A stretch of 38,066 nucleotides of DNA from Deltaproteobacteria bacterium (GCA_016926265.1 JAFGOW010000131.1:1-38066), one strand, 5' to 3'; shown: positions 9,503 through 19,650, numbered from the stretch's first letter. Made by a program: numbers and translations. Notes: generated by a model not told the origin, from the sequence alone.

Positions 9503-11377
9503 TCACCCCAGCAGTTCGAGGATCCGCTCGACGCTCGCCTCGGGGGGGAGCGCCGTGGTGTCAAGGCGCAGTTCCGGCGCCGCAGGCGGCTCGTAGGCGC
9601 TGTCGATGCCGGTGAAGTTCTTCAGCAGTCCGCTCCGGGCCTTGCCGTAGAGCCCCTTGGGATCGCGGCGCTCGCACTCCTCCAAAGGGGCGTCGACGAA
9701 GATCTCGAGGAACTCGCCGGCCTCGAAGAGCTCCCGCGCCATGCGGCGCTCCGACAGGAAGGGGGAGATGAAGGAGACCAGCACGATCAGACCGGCGTCG
9801 ACCATCAGCCGGGCGACCTCGGCGACGCGGCGGATGTTTTCCACCCGGTCGGCCTCGGTGAAGCCGAGATCGCGGTTGAGGCCGTGGCGCACGTTGTCGC
9901 CGTCCAGCAGGTAAGTGTGGCGGCCGTCGGCGTGAAGCCTTTTTTCCAGCAGATTGGCGATGGTCGATTTGCCCGAGCCGGAGAGGCCGGTGAACCAGAT
10001 GCAGCGCGGCCTCTGGTTTTTCTGGAAGGCCCGGGAGTCCTTGTTGATCTCCAACGCCTGCCAGTGGATGTTGGAGGCGCGGCGCAGGGCGAAATTGAGC
10101 ATCCCGGCGCCCACCGTCTCGAAGGTGAGCTTGTCGATGAGGATGAAGCCCCCGAGGTTGCGGTTGAGCGGATAGGGTTCGAAGACCACCGGCTTGCCGG
10201 TGGAGAGATTCACCACCGCGATCTCGTTCAGCCCCAGATTCTTGGCCGCCAGGTGAGCGCCGGTGTTGATGTCCTCCCGGTACTTGATCTCGGTGACGGT
10301 GGCGTTCACCTCCTTGTGATGGAGCTTGAGCAGATAAGGGCGGCCCGGCGCCATGGGGTGTTCGGCCATCCACAGCAGCTTGGCCTCGAACTGGTCGGCC
10401 ACCTGGGGCGGGTTGTCGGCGGCCACGATCACATCCCCCCGGCTCACGTCAACCTCGTCGGCCAGGGTCAGGGTCACCGCATCGCCGCAAGCGGCCCCCT
10501 GCCGCCGTTCAAAACCGTGCAGCACCTCCTTGACCAGGGTCCGCACCCCGGAGGGGAGCACCCGCACCGCATCGCCGGGACGCACCTCCCCTTCGGCGAC
10601 GGAGCCGCAGAAACCGCGGAAATCGAGATTGGGACGGTTGACCCACTGCACCGGCAGCCGGAAGGCGCCCCGCTCCGACGCCTCGTCCACCGCCACCGTG
10701 TCGAGATAGCCCATCAGGGTCGGGCCGGCGTACCACGGCATCCGCGTACTCGGGGTCACGACGTTGTCCCCTTCCAGGGCCGAGAGCGGAATCGCCTGGA
10801 TCGACCGGAACCGGCAATCGGCGGCGAAAAGGCGGTAATCGGCCTCGATCCGGTCGAAGACCTCCCGCTCGTAACCCATCAGGTCCATCTTGTTGACCGC
10901 CAGCACCAGATGGCGGATCCCCATCATCGAGACGATCCGGGAATGGCGCCGGGTCTGGGTCAGCACCCCCTTGCGGGCGTCGATGAGGATGATGGCGAGC
11001 CCGGCGGTGGAAGCGCCGGTGGCGGTGTTGCGGGTGTACTGCTCGTGGCCCGGGGTGTCGGCGACGATGTAGCGCCGCTTGTCCGTGGCGAAGAACCGGT
11101 AGGCCACGTCAATGGTGATCCCCTGCTCGCGCTCGGCCTGGAGCCCGTCCACCAGCAGCGCCAGATCGATCTTCTCCCCTTGGGTGCCGTACTGCTTGGA
11201 ATCGGTTTCGATCGCCTTGAGCTGGTCGTCGAAGATCCCCTTCGATTCGTGGAGCAGGCGGCCGATGAGGGTCGATTTGCCGTCGTCGACGCTGCCGCAG
11301 GTGATGAAACGCAAGGTCTCCTTGCCGTGCTGTTCCTCGAGAAAGGCCTTGATATCCTTGGCAACGAGTTCGGCCAT
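9503..11377 (-). CDS. cysNC: Bifunctional sulfate adenylyltransferase GTPase subunit / APS kinase
   Basis: A 624-residue fusion. The CysN part (1 to about 440) is an EF-Tu-like GTPase that drives APS formation with CysD: P-loop GSVDDGKST at 28-36, DTPGH at 107-111 and NKMD, followed by beta-barrel domains. The CysC part (from about 455) is APS kinase: P-loop GLSGSGKST at 464-472, then [16 protein letters not shown] and [13 protein letters not shown]. Together they turn sulfate into PAPS, the universal sulfate donor. The start overlaps the cysD stop by one base (ATGA), so the two are translationally coupled. No APS or PAPS reductase is nearby. With two sulfotransferases upstream on the same strand, the PAPS is probably used for sulfation, though sulfur assimilation is not excluded. 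All motifs are intact. Confidence 0.96.
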   Translation of the reverse strand: MAELVAKDIKAFLEEQHGKETLRFITCGSVDDGKSTLIGRLLHESKGIFDDQLKAIETDSKQYGTQGEKIDLALLVDGLQAEREQGITIDVAYRFFATDKRRYIVADTPGHEQYTRNTATGASTAGLAIILIDARKGVLTQTRRHSRIVSMMGIRHLVLAVNKMDLMGYEREVFDRIEADYRLFAADCRFRSIQAIPLSALEGDNVVTPSTRMPWYAGPTLMGYLDTVAVDEASERGAFRLPVQWVNRPNLDFRGFCGSVAEGEVRPGDAVRVLPSGVRTLVKEVLHGFERRQGAACGDAVTLTLADEVDVSRGDVIVAADNPPQVADQFEAKLLWMAEHPMAPGRPYLLKLHHKEVNATVTEIKYREDINTGAHLAAKNLGLNEIAVVNLSTGKPVVFEPYPLNRNLGGFILIDKLTFETVGAGMLNFALRRASNIHWQALEINKDSRAFQKNQRPRCIWFTGLSGSGKSTIANLLEKRLHADGRHTYLLDGDNVRHGLNRDLGFTEADRVENIRRVAEVARLMVDAGLIVLVSFISPFLSERRMARELFEAGEFLEIFVDAPLEECERRDPKGLYGKARSGLLKNFTGIDSAYEPPAAPELRLDTTALPPEASVERILELLG

Positions 11378-12258
11378 CAGAAATACCCCTCCTGCTTCTT
11401 CTTCTCCATGGAACTCGGCTGGTCGCTGTCGATCAGCCGCCCCTGGCGCTCCGAGGAACGGGCATTGAAGGTCTCGGCGATCACCGCCTCCAGGGTGTCG
11501 GCGTCGCTCTCAATGGCGGCGGTGAGGGGGTAACAGCCCAGGGTCCGGAATCGGACCTTCTTCATCTCCGGCTGCTCGCCCGGCTCCAGCGGAAAACGCT
11601 CGTCGTCGATCATGATCCACTGGCTGCCGCGCTGCACCACGGGGCGGACCTTGGCCAGGTAGAGCGGCACGATGGGGATCTGCTCGGCGTAGATGTACTG
11701 CCAGATGTCGAGCTCGGTCCAGTTGGAGAGGGGGAAAACCCGGATCGTCTCCCGGGGGCGGACGTGGGTGTTGTAGAGGTTCCACAACTCGGGGCGCTGC
11801 GCCTTGGGGTCCCAGCGATGCCCCGGAGCGCGGAAGGAGAAGATCCGCTCCTTGGCGCGGGACTTCTCCTCGTCGCGCCGGGCGCCGCCGAACACCACAT
11901 CGAACTGGTGGGCGTCCAGGGCCTCCTTCAGGGCCACGGTCTTCATCACGTCGGTGAAATAGCTGGAGCCGTGGGTGAAGGGGTTGATGTTGGCGGCCAG
12001 GCCGTCGGCGTGGGTGTGCACCAGGAGCTTCATCCCCGACTCCCTGGCCATGCGCGCCCGGTGGACGTACATGTCGCGGAACTTCCAGGTGGTGTCGACA
12101 TGGAGCAGCGGGAAAGGGGGAATGGCCGGATAAAAAGCCTTGCGCGCCAGATGCAGCATCACCGAGGAATCTTTGCCGATGGAGTAGAGCATGACCGGGT
12201 TCTGAGCCCCGGCCACCGCCTCGCGAATGATCTCGATGCTTTCGTTTTCAAGGTTCAT
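11377..12258 (-). CDS. cysD: Sulfate adenylyltransferase small subunit
   Basis: The 293-residue catalytic subunit that joins sulfate to ATP to give APS, powered by GTP hydrolysis in CysN. The PP-loop motif [17 protein letters not shown] near residue 26 and the conserved [20 protein letters not shown] identify the family; [12 protein letters not shown] is also typical. The ATG at 12258 begins the usual CysD N-terminus and follows GAGAG; an in-frame TTG five codons upstream is a less likely start. It is first in a two-gene unit with cysNC. The 188-base gap to the glycan cluster, full of hairpins, suggests its own promoter, although read-through from the cluster is possible because both run on the minus strand. 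Confidence 0.96.
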   Translation of the reverse strand: MNLENESIEIIREAVAGAQNPVMLYSIGKDSSVMLHLARKAFYPAIPPFPLLHVDTTWKFRDMYVHRARMARESGMKLLVHTHADGLAANINPFTHGSSYFTDVMKTVALKEALDAHQFDVVFGGARRDEEKSRAKERIFSFRAPGHRWDPKAQRPELWNLYNTHVRPRETIRVFPLSNWTELDIWQYIYAEQIPIVPLYLAKVRPVVQRGSQWIMIDDERFPLEPGEQPEMKKVRFRTLGCYPLTAAIESDADTLEAVIAETFNARSSERQGRLIDSDQPSSMEKKKQEGYF

Positions 12259-12302
12259 TTCAGGCTCTCTCAATACAGATCAGACATCGGTGCGGATTTG
12301 AG

Positions 12303-12400
12303 ACGTTAAAAAACGTTCGAAACAGCTTCGTGAAGAAGCTCACCGCCGGAATTGTCAAAAGCTTAGAAGCCGTCGCCGAAGGGCTGGCGTGTTTCCAGCC
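12303..12400 (-). promoter_or_regulatory. Hairpin-rich leader upstream of cysD
   Basis: Three perfect inverted repeats lie in the 188-base gap: ACGTT-AAAA-AACGT (12303-12316), AGCTTC-GTGAA-GAAGCT (12324-12340) and GGCTGG-7-CCAGCC (12382-12400). The last could fold at the 3' end of the cluster transcript, but it has no T-tract on the minus strand, so it is not a normal intrinsic terminator. No known riboswitch was recognised. The region should hold the cysD promoter and perhaps regulator sites. Confidence 0.4.
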
Positions 12401-12446
12401 AAAAATTCCGGAGGGAAAAACCCCGGCACCTTTCTCCCCGAACGGG

Positions 12447-13412
12447 TTAAAAACCGGCCTCCTTTTTCCTTTTATCTGAAAATTTCCCGCCACAGATCCC
12501 TAGCGCAAAGGCCAGGATATCCCCCATCGTGGTCGTCACCCGCAGCGTCATCCCCAATCCTACCGCGGCCCCTCCCCCCAGTACCGGAGTGAGAAGAAGC
12601 ACCATCATCGCCTCTCTCACCCCCAAACCGCCCGGCGCACCCGGGGTTATGTACCCAGCCAGCCAAGCCAGGGAAAACAGACAGGTAAGTTCCAGGAGAC
12701 CGCCATCGGCGACCCCGAAAAGCCACCGCGCCTGAAGCTTCAGAATCAGACCCATGGTTAAAAAACAGAGCAAAAACAAGGCGGCCGCCATCAAAGCGGT
12801 CCGTAGTTTGGGCGGGGAAATCGTTCCGCCTCCGGTCAACCGATTCGCCCAACGAGGGAAAAAGCGATTCAGTGCCCCAATAATCAACCACGGCATCGAC
12901 AAAAGCAGAGCCACTAAAAACATCAAGGGCAGTGGTCCAATTTGAAGCTGGAATCCCGAGGCTTTCTCCACACCCAAAAAAAATAATGCCGCCAAAGCCA
13001 ATCCGGCGCTGACCCCGGCGCCCCAGAGCATTTCGATGAAAATCGTGTGGAAGGTAATCGAGATGGGAATGCCGATCTCTTTGGCCATGCCAACCCGTCC
13101 GATATGTTGGCCGACATTTCCGGGAAGGTACTTCCCAAATTGGGAAATGGAAAAAATGACCTGCGCCTTCCCAAACGGAAGGCTCACGCCATTGTCCCCT
13201 AACAGCAAATGCCAAATGACCCCTCCGACCCAGATGTTGAATGCCGCCAGAAATACGGAGCTAAAGGCCACGCCCACGGACACGGAATCCCATTTCAGCG
13301 AAGGGATCCCGTAGAAATTCGTGACAGCATAATAAATAAAAAACCCCAAAGACAACAGGGGAAAGCCGATCAACAACAATTTACGAAGTTGAATTTTGGC
13401 TGGCAACTTCAT
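12447..13412 (-). CDS. YbhN/UPF0104-family integral membrane protein
   Basis: A 321-residue protein with about eight hydrophobic helices. The SQFGKYLPGNVGQHIGRVGMAKEIG segment (about 85-110) and the later GGLGVREAMMVLLL are hallmarks of the lysylphosphatidylglycerol synthase transmembrane family (YbhN, AglD, MprF N-terminal domain). Members are often found in polysaccharide clusters and are thought to move or modify lipid-linked substrates; the exact activity here is unknown. The ATG overlaps the stop of the broken methyltransferase frame (ATGA), indicating translational coupling. It is the last gene of the glycan cluster. An aminoacyl-phospholipid role is unlikely because the catalytic soluble domain is missing. 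Confidence 0.85.
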   Translation of the reverse strand: MKLPAKIQLRKLLLIGFPLLSLGFFIYYAVTNFYGIPSLKWDSVSVGVAFSSVFLAAFNIWVGGVIWHLLLGDNGVSLPFGKAQVIFSISQFGKYLPGNVGQHIGRVGMAKEIGIPISITFHTIFIEMLWGAGVSAGLALAALFFLGVEKASGFQLQIGPLPLMFLVALLLSMPWLIIGALNRFFPRWANRLTGGGTISPPKLRTALMAAALFLLCFLTMGLILKLQARWLFGVADGGLLELTCLFSLAWLAGYITPGAPGGLGVREAMMVLLLTPVLGGGAAVGLGMTLRVTTTMGDILAFALGICGGKFSDKRKKEAGF

Positions 13413-14160
13413 CGAACAGAAGTTTTCTTGCAGACAAAAATAAAAGTTGGCATGATAGGCTCAAAAATCTTTAATAATGACTTTGGTAAACAAAAAATTT
13501 TTTTTTCAACAAAACTGCCCTCAATTTCTCCGACTAAGGGAATGGCATCAAATGTAAAATCATTTATGTGCACAAACCCTGCACGCAACAATTCAAGGCA
13601 TTGGTGGCGGGAGAGAGGTGTGCAATCATATTGACTGCCGCGATAGCCCAAACGGAGATAAAATTTCGCGATTACCTAAGGCAACCAATTCAGAAAAGGG
13701 AGTTTATAATGTAGCTCTATTAATAGCCACCGGTTTGGAACTGCAAAATATAAAATCCCTTCTTCTTCCAGGCAGCGATAATTTTCTTTTAAATGTTTTT
13801 TTTGATTTTCAACTTTTCCAAAGTGCTCAATAACATGATTAGTAATTATAAATTCGAAAGTCTCGCTATTAAAAGGCAAAGTCACATCATTAACATGTTG
13901 AGACTGAAAGCTGTCTTTTATTTGTCTCTCGTCCCGCACATCAACAGCATAACTATTTTCCGGGCCATAACCAAGTTTAGAAAAATGATCAACTATAAAC
14001 CCGGAACCACAACCAATTTCCAGCATCCTGGTAAATTGAAATGAAGAGATTTTTCGAACCAATCGTTCAATTTTTTCCGCTTTTTTATTCGTGAAAAATT
14101 GTCGAGAATCGCGTGGGAGGGTGTCAACGAAAAATCTTTTTTTTCAGTTGTGCGCTTCAT
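13409..14160 (-). pseudogene. Class I SAM-dependent methyltransferase, interrupted
   Basis: Two fragments of one methyltransferase are visible. The first (readable from about 14100 to 13679) has the SAM-binding motif LEIGCGSGF and the acidic FEFIITNHVIEHFG segment. It ends at WLP with a TAG at 13676-13678, and the same frame then continues with VIAKFYLRLGYRG to a stop at 13409 that overlaps the next ATG. At the other end, an ATG at 14160 overlaps the preceding gene by 17 bases but enters the right frame only if one base is added in the A8 run (14137-14144 on the plus strand). The span is 752 bases, one short of 251 codons. It was probably a cluster methyltransferase of about 250 residues. Either it is a recent pseudogene, the assembly has errors, or expression needs recoding. 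A start at TTG 14062 would avoid the frameshift but not the amber codon. Confidence 0.85.
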
Positions 14161-15211
14161 AAATCCCCAGCGTATCCCTTGCGACCCGCTCCCAGGAAAA
14201 TTTTTCTCTTATTATTTTTTGTGCTCCCAGAACAAACCTTTCACGCTTCTCACTGGGCCAATCACCAATCTCCCGAATCTTCTCCGCCCATGCCTTGGGA
14301 TCTTTTGCAGGCAGGAGAAATCCGGTTTCCCCATCCACGACTGCGTCAGCAATCCCTTCAATCCCGCTTGCCAGCAGCACTCCGCCATCGGCGCCAGCTT
14401 CCAGGGCAGTCAAACCAAACCCCTCCATATCCTCACCATCAGTGGGGATATTCGGCATCAAGACCGCCACAGCCGAACACCGGAGCCGAATCAGCTCCTT
14501 TCTGGACACCACCCCCAGATATTTGACAAAAGGATTTCCGGCGATGATTTGCCACTCTGATTCGTCCCATCTTTTGCCGACGACCACCATCCTTATAGAA
14601 GAGGGAAGGAGTGGAAGCACATTTTCAGCAAACCACCCTGCACCTTTGCGTTTAACCAATCTGCCGACAAACAATAAGAATTTATCCCTATCCTGATTCA
14701 GGCCTGAAGGTTTTATGGGTTCCTGCACGCCAAGGGGCACGACACGAATATTTGGGAACCCAATACGGTAACATAGCTGAGCCGTTGCCTTAGAAATAGC
14801 AATAATTTTTATTTTTTGAGAAATTAGCCGGACGCCTAGCGCCAAATAGAAACGGTATAGCCCGGGCAGCAAGCCCTTTCGCGAACCATATAAAATATCA
14901 AGACCATAAGCAGTAACCACTACTTTTGCTGTTGGCATGGCCACAGTGGCGACCAGGGCCAGTGGCCACAGCACAAGATCGCCGATATGTACAACATTAA
15001 ATGATCTGCTTTTTATAACAAAAAAACCCGCTGACAACAGAAAAAAAGCAAGCGATGTCAGTGACGGAGGTTTCCCATTATTCTTGCCAGGCAGTGATCG
15101 AATCGTTAGATCGCAAATGCTTCCCAATTTTTTTGAGAGTTCATAGGAATAAGTCTCCATCCCACCTATCGCAGGCGGCCATTTTCTGGTAACAAACAGA
15201 ACCTTAATCAT
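14144..15211 (-). CDS. Glycosyltransferase family 4 (GT-B fold)
   Basis: A 355-residue cytoplasmic or membrane-associated retaining glycosyltransferase. The N-terminal domain opens with VLFVTRKWPPAIGGMETYSYEL, the typical acceptor-side GGxE loop. The C-terminal nucleotide-sugar domain has PLGV, LFVGRLVKRKGA and the donor-binding EDMEGFGLTALEAGA followed by GETGFLLPAKDP. These features suit a mannosyl- or similar transferase using a nucleotide sugar, but substrate cannot be read from sequence. It overlaps the start of the damaged methyltransferase. GC content is lower than in the sulfate genes, as in much of the cluster. The 146 bases upstream hold no gene. Confidence 0.92.
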   Translation of the reverse strand: MIKVLFVTRKWPPAIGGMETYSYELSKKLGSICDLTIRSLPGKNNGKPPSLTSLAFFLLSAGFFVIKSRSFNVVHIGDLVLWPLALVATVAMPTAKVVVTAYGLDILYGSRKGLLPGLYRFYLALGVRLISQKIKIIAISKATAQLCYRIGFPNIRVVPLGVQEPIKPSGLNQDRDKFLLFVGRLVKRKGAGWFAENVLPLLPSSIRMVVVGKRWDESEWQIIAGNPFVKYLGVVSRKELIRLRCSAVAVLMPNIPTDGEDMEGFGLTALEAGADGGVLLASGIEGIADAVVDGETGFLLPAKDPKAWAEKIREIGDWPSEKRERFVLGAQKIIREKFSWERVARDTLGIYEAHN

Positions 15212-15357
15212 CGGTTCCCAACAAAAGTAGAAAGGATTAAGCCAAATGGAAACATTCGTTTGACCACACTGACGGATTGAAAATCATTACTGATAAATAT
15301 ATCCGAATATTCGATAGGACCTCTATCGAGAGGTGACAAAAGCAACCAAATTGTAAG

Positions 15358-16341
15358 TTAATAGCCATCCTTTTCTCCCTGAAATTGGCCTTCCCCCCCT
15401 GTGACAGCCTTCCTGTCAATCTGTTGCCGATAACGCACATCCTCCAAAAGTTTGCGATTGGCCGCCAAAAGATCGGCCAAAAAAGCCACCAGGAGGGTCT
15501 GGAAACCCATCCCCAGAAGAACCCCGCAGAGAATCAGCGACTGGATATGGCCGCCGCCCCGGCTGGTGACGTAAAAATAGAGGAAACGAATCCCTATAAG
15601 AAATCCGGCGCCGAACAATGCCGCCCCGAGAGTTCCGAAAAAACGGAAAGGCCGATAGACGGCAAAGATCCGCACAATGGTGAAAATACTGCGTTTGATA
15701 TAGGAGGGGATGCTTTTCACCAACCGTGAGGGGCGCAAATCCGCGTTCACCCGGACCGGCACCGAAGTGATGGCCATGTTCTTCTGGCCGGCCTGGATAA
15801 TGGTTTCCAGGGTATAGGTGTAGTCGTTGAAAACCATCAAACGTTGCGCCGCGGCACGGCTCATGGCCCGGAAACCGCTGGGGGCGTCGGGTATGTCGGT
15901 GTTGCTGGCCATGCGCACCACCCAACTCCCCAGTTTCTGCAACAACTTTTTTTCCGGAGAGAAATGCTCAATGGATTCAATGGGACGGGCGCCAATGACA
16001 ATATCGGCGCGCCGTTCCAGGATGGGCATGACAAGCGCCGGAATATCCTCGGCATGGTACTGGTTGTCGGCATCGGTGTTCACAATAACATCGGCGCCGA
16101 GACGCAGACAAGCATCCAGCCCGGACATGAAGGCACGGGCCAATCCCTGGTTGCGGGTATGCCTGACGACATGATCGACACCGTTTTCACGGGCCACCCG
16201 CACCGTATCATCCACACTGCCGTCGTCGACGATCAGCCACTCGACCTCATCGAAACCCGAAACCTCCCGTGGCAGGGCGCCAGGGGCGACAGACAGGGTG
16301 TCCGCTTCGTTCAAGCAGGGGATTTGGATGATGAGTTTCAT
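15358..16341 (-). CDS. Glycosyltransferase family 2, DPM1/GtrB-like with C-terminal membrane helices
   Basis: A 327-residue GT-A enzyme. It begins IIQIPCLNEADTL, with VDDGSVDDT near 50 and the metal-binding NTDADNQY near 95; the C-terminal 100 residues contain two membrane helices (FFGTLGAALFGAGFLIG and an LILCGVLLG segment). This architecture matches polyprenyl-phosphate sugar synthases, which load a sugar onto undecaprenyl phosphate for use outside the cytoplasm. The start at 16341 is preceded by GAAGGAC; the frame continues upstream for 64 residues without family similarity. It lies directly after the GT39-like membrane protein, which could be the enzyme that consumes its product. Confidence 0.9.
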   Translation of the reverse strand: MKLIIQIPCLNEADTLSVAPGALPREVSGFDEVEWLIVDDGSVDDTVRVARENGVDHVVRHTRNQGLARAFMSGLDACLRLGADVIVNTDADNQYHAEDIPALVMPILERRADIVIGARPIESIEHFSPEKKLLQKLGSWVVRMASNTDIPDAPSGFRAMSRAAAQRLMVFNDYTYTLETIIQAGQKNMAITSVPVRVNADLRPSRLVKSIPSYIKRSIFTIVRIFAVYRPFRFFGTLGAALFGAGFLIGIRFLYFYVTSRGGGHIQSLILCGVLLGMGFQTLLVAFLADLLAANRKLLEDVRYRQQIDRKAVTGGEGQFQGEKDGY

Positions 16342-16411
16342 TTTGGATTGTCCTTCTGAAATCATACGGGATGGCCCGCCTTGACCGGAACGCCCGGACA
16401 CCGCATCCCGT

Positions 16412-18001
16412 TCAGAATTGCAATTCTCCAATCCGGATATCCAATTCCGAGACGATCGCACATTTGCGTATTTCTCCGGCAACAGGAATCCGTCCGCCCC
16501 AAAGGTAATTGTAGGCCATCCCTCTTTTATCATGAACCAGGGAAAGCGGGGTCTGGTCGAAAAACTCCGGAATCAACTGGATCGGCCCCCAAAAAGCGAC
16601 CCAGAGCCGGGAAACCTTTGGGTCGGAATCCTTCTGATCAAAATATTCCGGGGGGTTCTTAAGAACCGCCAGCACGGGAAGATTTTCTTTCCTGACAAGT
16701 TTCATTCGTTTTTCAGCTTTAATGATGCGGGAGATATTATTATTATGGAAAATTGTTTCATTCAAGGGGTGCCCCGCCAAAAACAAGATGGATAAGATCA
16801 CCAGCATTGTGACCAAAACCTTATAAAATTTCTCATTTTTGATTTTTGATTTTAAAAATCCAGAGAATTCCTGCCATCCGGCGGCGCTCGCAATCATACA
16901 AAATAGGATTAAAATGATAAAATAACGTCCGAGAGGACGCTCCGGGTACCGGATAGGATCAATTCCGACAATCACATAGCTGTGTAGCAGATACGCTACG
17001 AAAAAAATAAACGCAAAGAACCGATGAAAAATAAGGCCATTGTTCTTCTTCAGCCAAAGAACCAATATCGGAATTCCGGTGGTCAGAAAGATCATCTTGG
17101 GGAGAAAACTGATCCCTTTCCCTTGCGGTTTAAAAGGCAACTGGAATGAAAAAAGGTATTCCAGAATCGACGGCAAGACTTCTTCCGAAGTCGGCCCTCC
17201 CAAGTGCTTTGTAAAAAGCATGGATAGACGCCCGGCCTTCACCCCGAAAAAGTGATTTAAAAGCACGGTCTCAGGAATAAAAATCGAAAAAAACCCCAGT
17301 GTCAGCAAAATAACATCCCAACCGACACGGATTTTCCATACCCGGAACAGGTTTTTCCCAGGAAGATTGGAAAAAAGCAGGAACAATCCGATGGCCACGC
17401 ACCAGTACGCGGCGGTGACTTTGCACCCCCAGGAGAAACCCAGAAAAATACCGGCGACAAAAAACAGCCAGAGATGTTTCCCGGAGGAAAAATACCGGAA
17501 GCACAACGCCACCGCAGCCAGCAGCCAGAAAGCCGCCGGCAAAAGCGGCAATAACTGATTGCTCTCGTTCACCGTATGGACAAAAAACATCGGCAACAAA
17601 AAGGCCAATACCCCCGCGAACCGGTCCCCCAACTGCCGGGCAATCCAATAGCAAAGCAAGGAAACGCCAAAAGCCGTCACCAAGGGGAGAATGTAATAGA
17701 CCCAGGGATGAGCCCCGAATATCTTCATGAGGCCAAGTACCGGCAGATTCTGCGCCCAACGCCCCTGATGATGATCTGGAAACAGCGGATACCAGATTCC
17801 GGTCTCATGGAAATAACGCAAAAAACTCCATTTCCATACGGAATCGCCGCTTTTTTCGATAAACTCCAAAGCGATCAAACGCCATACAGCAAAGAATAAA
17901 ACTAAGCAGGAAAGAATTTTCCATTCCGATGTATGGTTGATTTTTTCTCGCAAAATAGAAAAATGACCCGCAAAAAACAAAGTATTATCCTCTTGAGTCA
18001 T
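16412..18001 (-). CDS. Membrane glycosyltransferase, GT39/ArnT-like (PMT family)
   Basis: A 529-residue protein with about ten to twelve hydrophobic helices and a roughly 110-residue hydrophilic tail. The acidic start of the first periplasmic loop (EFIEKSGDSVWKWSFLRYF), the HPWVYYILPLVTA segment and the helix pattern suggest a GT-C enzyme that takes sugar from a polyprenyl-phosphate carrier. Sequence evidence is topological rather than motif-based, and a polymerase-like role is an alternative. Its neighbour downstream is a GtrB-like donor synthase, giving a plausible donor-transferase pair that decorates the polymer on the outside. The ATG is 194 AT-rich bases from the wbaP-like stop; those bases show no gene. 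Confidence 0.7.
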   Translation of the reverse strand: MTQEDNTLFFAGHFSILREKINHTSEWKILSCLVLFFAVWRLIALEFIEKSGDSVWKWSFLRYFHETGIWYPLFPDHHQGRWAQNLPVLGLMKIFGAHPWVYYILPLVTAFGVSLLCYWIARQLGDRFAGVLAFLLPMFFVHTVNESNQLLPLLPAAFWLLAAVALCFRYFSSGKHLWLFFVAGIFLGFSWGCKVTAAYWCVAIGLFLLFSNLPGKNLFRVWKIRVGWDVILLTLGFFSIFIPETVLLNHFFGVKAGRLSMLFTKHLGGPTSEEVLPSILEYLFSFQLPFKPQGKGISFLPKMIFLTTGIPILVLWLKKNNGLIFHRFFAFIFFVAYLLHSYVIVGIDPIRYPERPLGRYFIILILFCMIASAAGWQEFSGFLKSKIKNEKFYKVLVTMLVILSILFLAGHPLNETIFHNNNISRIIKAEKRMKLVRKENLPVLAVLKNPPEYFDQKDSDPKVSRLWVAFWGPIQLIPEFFDQTPLSLVHDKRGMAYNYLWGGRIPVAGEIRKCAIVSELDIRIGELQF

Positions 18002-18195
18002 AGCATTATAAAATCTTATAAAAACAATAAAAAAAGGTTATTATTTTATAATCAAGAACCGAATGCATTCTGAAAATAAATCCACGGAAAAAAATAAAAA
18101 TCTCAAATCGTTGAAATAATATTGTATAAAATCGTAGTGATCTTATATTGAAATTTTTTTTATTAAACAGCGCTGCGTGAAAAAATCTCCAATTA

Positions 18196-19650
18196 TTAAT
18201 AAGCCCCTCTGCAAAGGACAACCTCAAGGGTTGTCTTTAAAAGAATGTACAAGTCAAGCCACAAACTCCAGTTTCTGATATAGTAGGTCTCCAGAAAAAC
18301 ACGCTCGTCATAGGAAGTCCCGCTTCTACCAGAAACTTGCCACATTCCCGTTAAGCCAGGCTTGACGGTGGAGATAAACTCGAAACTTTCTCCAAATTTC
18401 GGGATCTCGTCGGCAACTATCGGGCGCGGTCCGACCAGATTCATGTCCCCCTTGAGTACCGAAAATAGCTGGGGCAACTCATCCAGACTGGTCTTGCGCA
18501 GAAATCGACCTACCGGAGTGACACGGGGATCATCCCGGAGTTTAAAATGGGCTTCCCATTCCTCCCGGCTTTCCGGCGAATTTTCCAATATTTCATGGAG
18601 TCGATCTTCGGCATCCTCGTACATCGTTCGGAATTTTGGGATGGTAATTTCTTTTCCGTCCTGCCCCAACCGGGTAGCGAAATAGATGACGGGTCCCGGC
18701 GAGGTCACTCTCACCAGCAATGCGACAACCGCCATGGGAAGGAGAAAAACAGCCGTCGCCAAAAAACCTATAAAGAGATTCAAAACCTTTTGGATACGGA
18801 GGTTGGAGGGGATATTCAGATTGTTCTTGAGGCCCAAAACGGTCAAGCCGTGGAGATCGTAAATGCCGGCGCCGGTGCTCGGGAAAAAATTTTCGGTACT
18901 GGCAATGTACGCCCTTTTCTTGAGCAGGTAGATTCGCTTTCCCCATAGCTGAAGAGCCATGAGGGGAAGACACAGAATCGGAATGGCCGCCGAAAGAGAG
19001 GCCTGGTTTTCGTAATAATCCGCCAAGGAACCCAGCACGGGCAAATCATCAAGAGCCTCGCCTGGTCGTTGAAAGCGGTCATCAAAAAAGCCAATCGGCT
19101 TCAACCCGAAATGCTTGCTTTTCTTCAGCACCCTGGCCACCACCTGGCCGGTTTTCCCCGCTCCGAGAATCACCACCGGCGCTACCCCGATGTTTTTTAT
19201 GAACATCAGATGCCGGGCCAGCCAGCGGAACAAAATCACACTGAAAAAAACCACGGGAAACATCCCGAAAACAAGGCCGGCTTTGAGGGGAATGGAAGCC
19301 GGACCGCCGTGACCCAGGCTTTTGGCCAGCAGGGGAAACTCCCGGAAATAGAAAAGCCGGATGAGAAGCAGGCCAACGATGATCCAAAAAATCCGCCGCA
19401 ACTCTTCCTGGGGGGGGGAAATCAGTCCGGGAACCAGCAGACTTTCATGGTAAAGATTGCTGAGCTCGGCCACAAAAATAAAAAACAGGGAACCACAGAA
19501 GATCACCGGCCGGGAAATCAGCACAGTACCCGCGGCAAAAAGAAAAAGAATATTTAGGAGGACACAGGCCAAAACAATGGCCGCAAAATCGCCAAACATC
19601 AAAACAAACGGGCGCATCCAATTCCAACGATAGGTTTGCGGGATATACAT
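18196..19650 (-). CDS. Undecaprenyl-phosphate sugar phosphotransferase (WbaP-type)
   Basis: This enzyme starts polysaccharide synthesis by moving a sugar phosphate onto undecaprenyl phosphate. The N-terminal 160 residues hold four to five membrane helices, followed by a Rossmann-like CoA-binding domain (VVILGAGKTGQVVARVLKK) and the C-terminal catalytic domain: KFRTMYEDAE, LRKTSLDELPQL, GDMNLVGPRP and KPGLTGMWQVSGRS, all hallmarks of polyprenyl glycosylphosphotransferases. From the ATG at 19650 it has 484 residues. The frame extends to a GTG at 19710, and neither start has a good ribosome binding site, so the start is uncertain by 20 codons. The substrate, likely galactose or glucose phosphate in this subfamily, is not certain. 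It fixes the cluster as Und-P dependent. Confidence 0.94.
   Translation of the reverse strand: MYIPQTYRWNWMRPFVLMFGDFAAIVLACVLLNILFLFAAGTVLISRPVIFCGSLFFIFVAELSNLYHESLLVPGLISPPQEELRRIFWIIVGLLLIRLFYFREFPLLAKSLGHGGPASIPLKAGLVFGMFPVVFFSVILFRWLARHLMFIKNIGVAPVVILGAGKTGQVVARVLKKSKHFGLKPIGFFDDRFQRPGEALDDLPVLGSLADYYENQASLSAAIPILCLPLMALQLWGKRIYLLKKRAYIASTENFFPSTGAGIYDLHGLTVLGLKNNLNIPSNLRIQKVLNLFIGFLATAVFLLPMAVVALLVRVTSPGPVIYFATRLGQDGKEITIPKFRTMYEDAEDRLHEILENSPESREEWEAHFKLRDDPRVTPVGRFLRKTSLDELPQLFSVLKGDMNLVGPRPIVADEIPKFGESFEFISTVKPGLTGMWQVSGRSGTSYDERVFLETYYIRNWSLWLDLYILLKTTLEVVLCRGAY

Noticed and set aside
18006-18227. 73-codon AT-rich minus-strand frame before the GT39-like gene's downstream neighbour
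   Set aside because: Phe/Ile-rich translation of AT-rich spacer, overlapping the wbaP-like gene's end, with no start signal.
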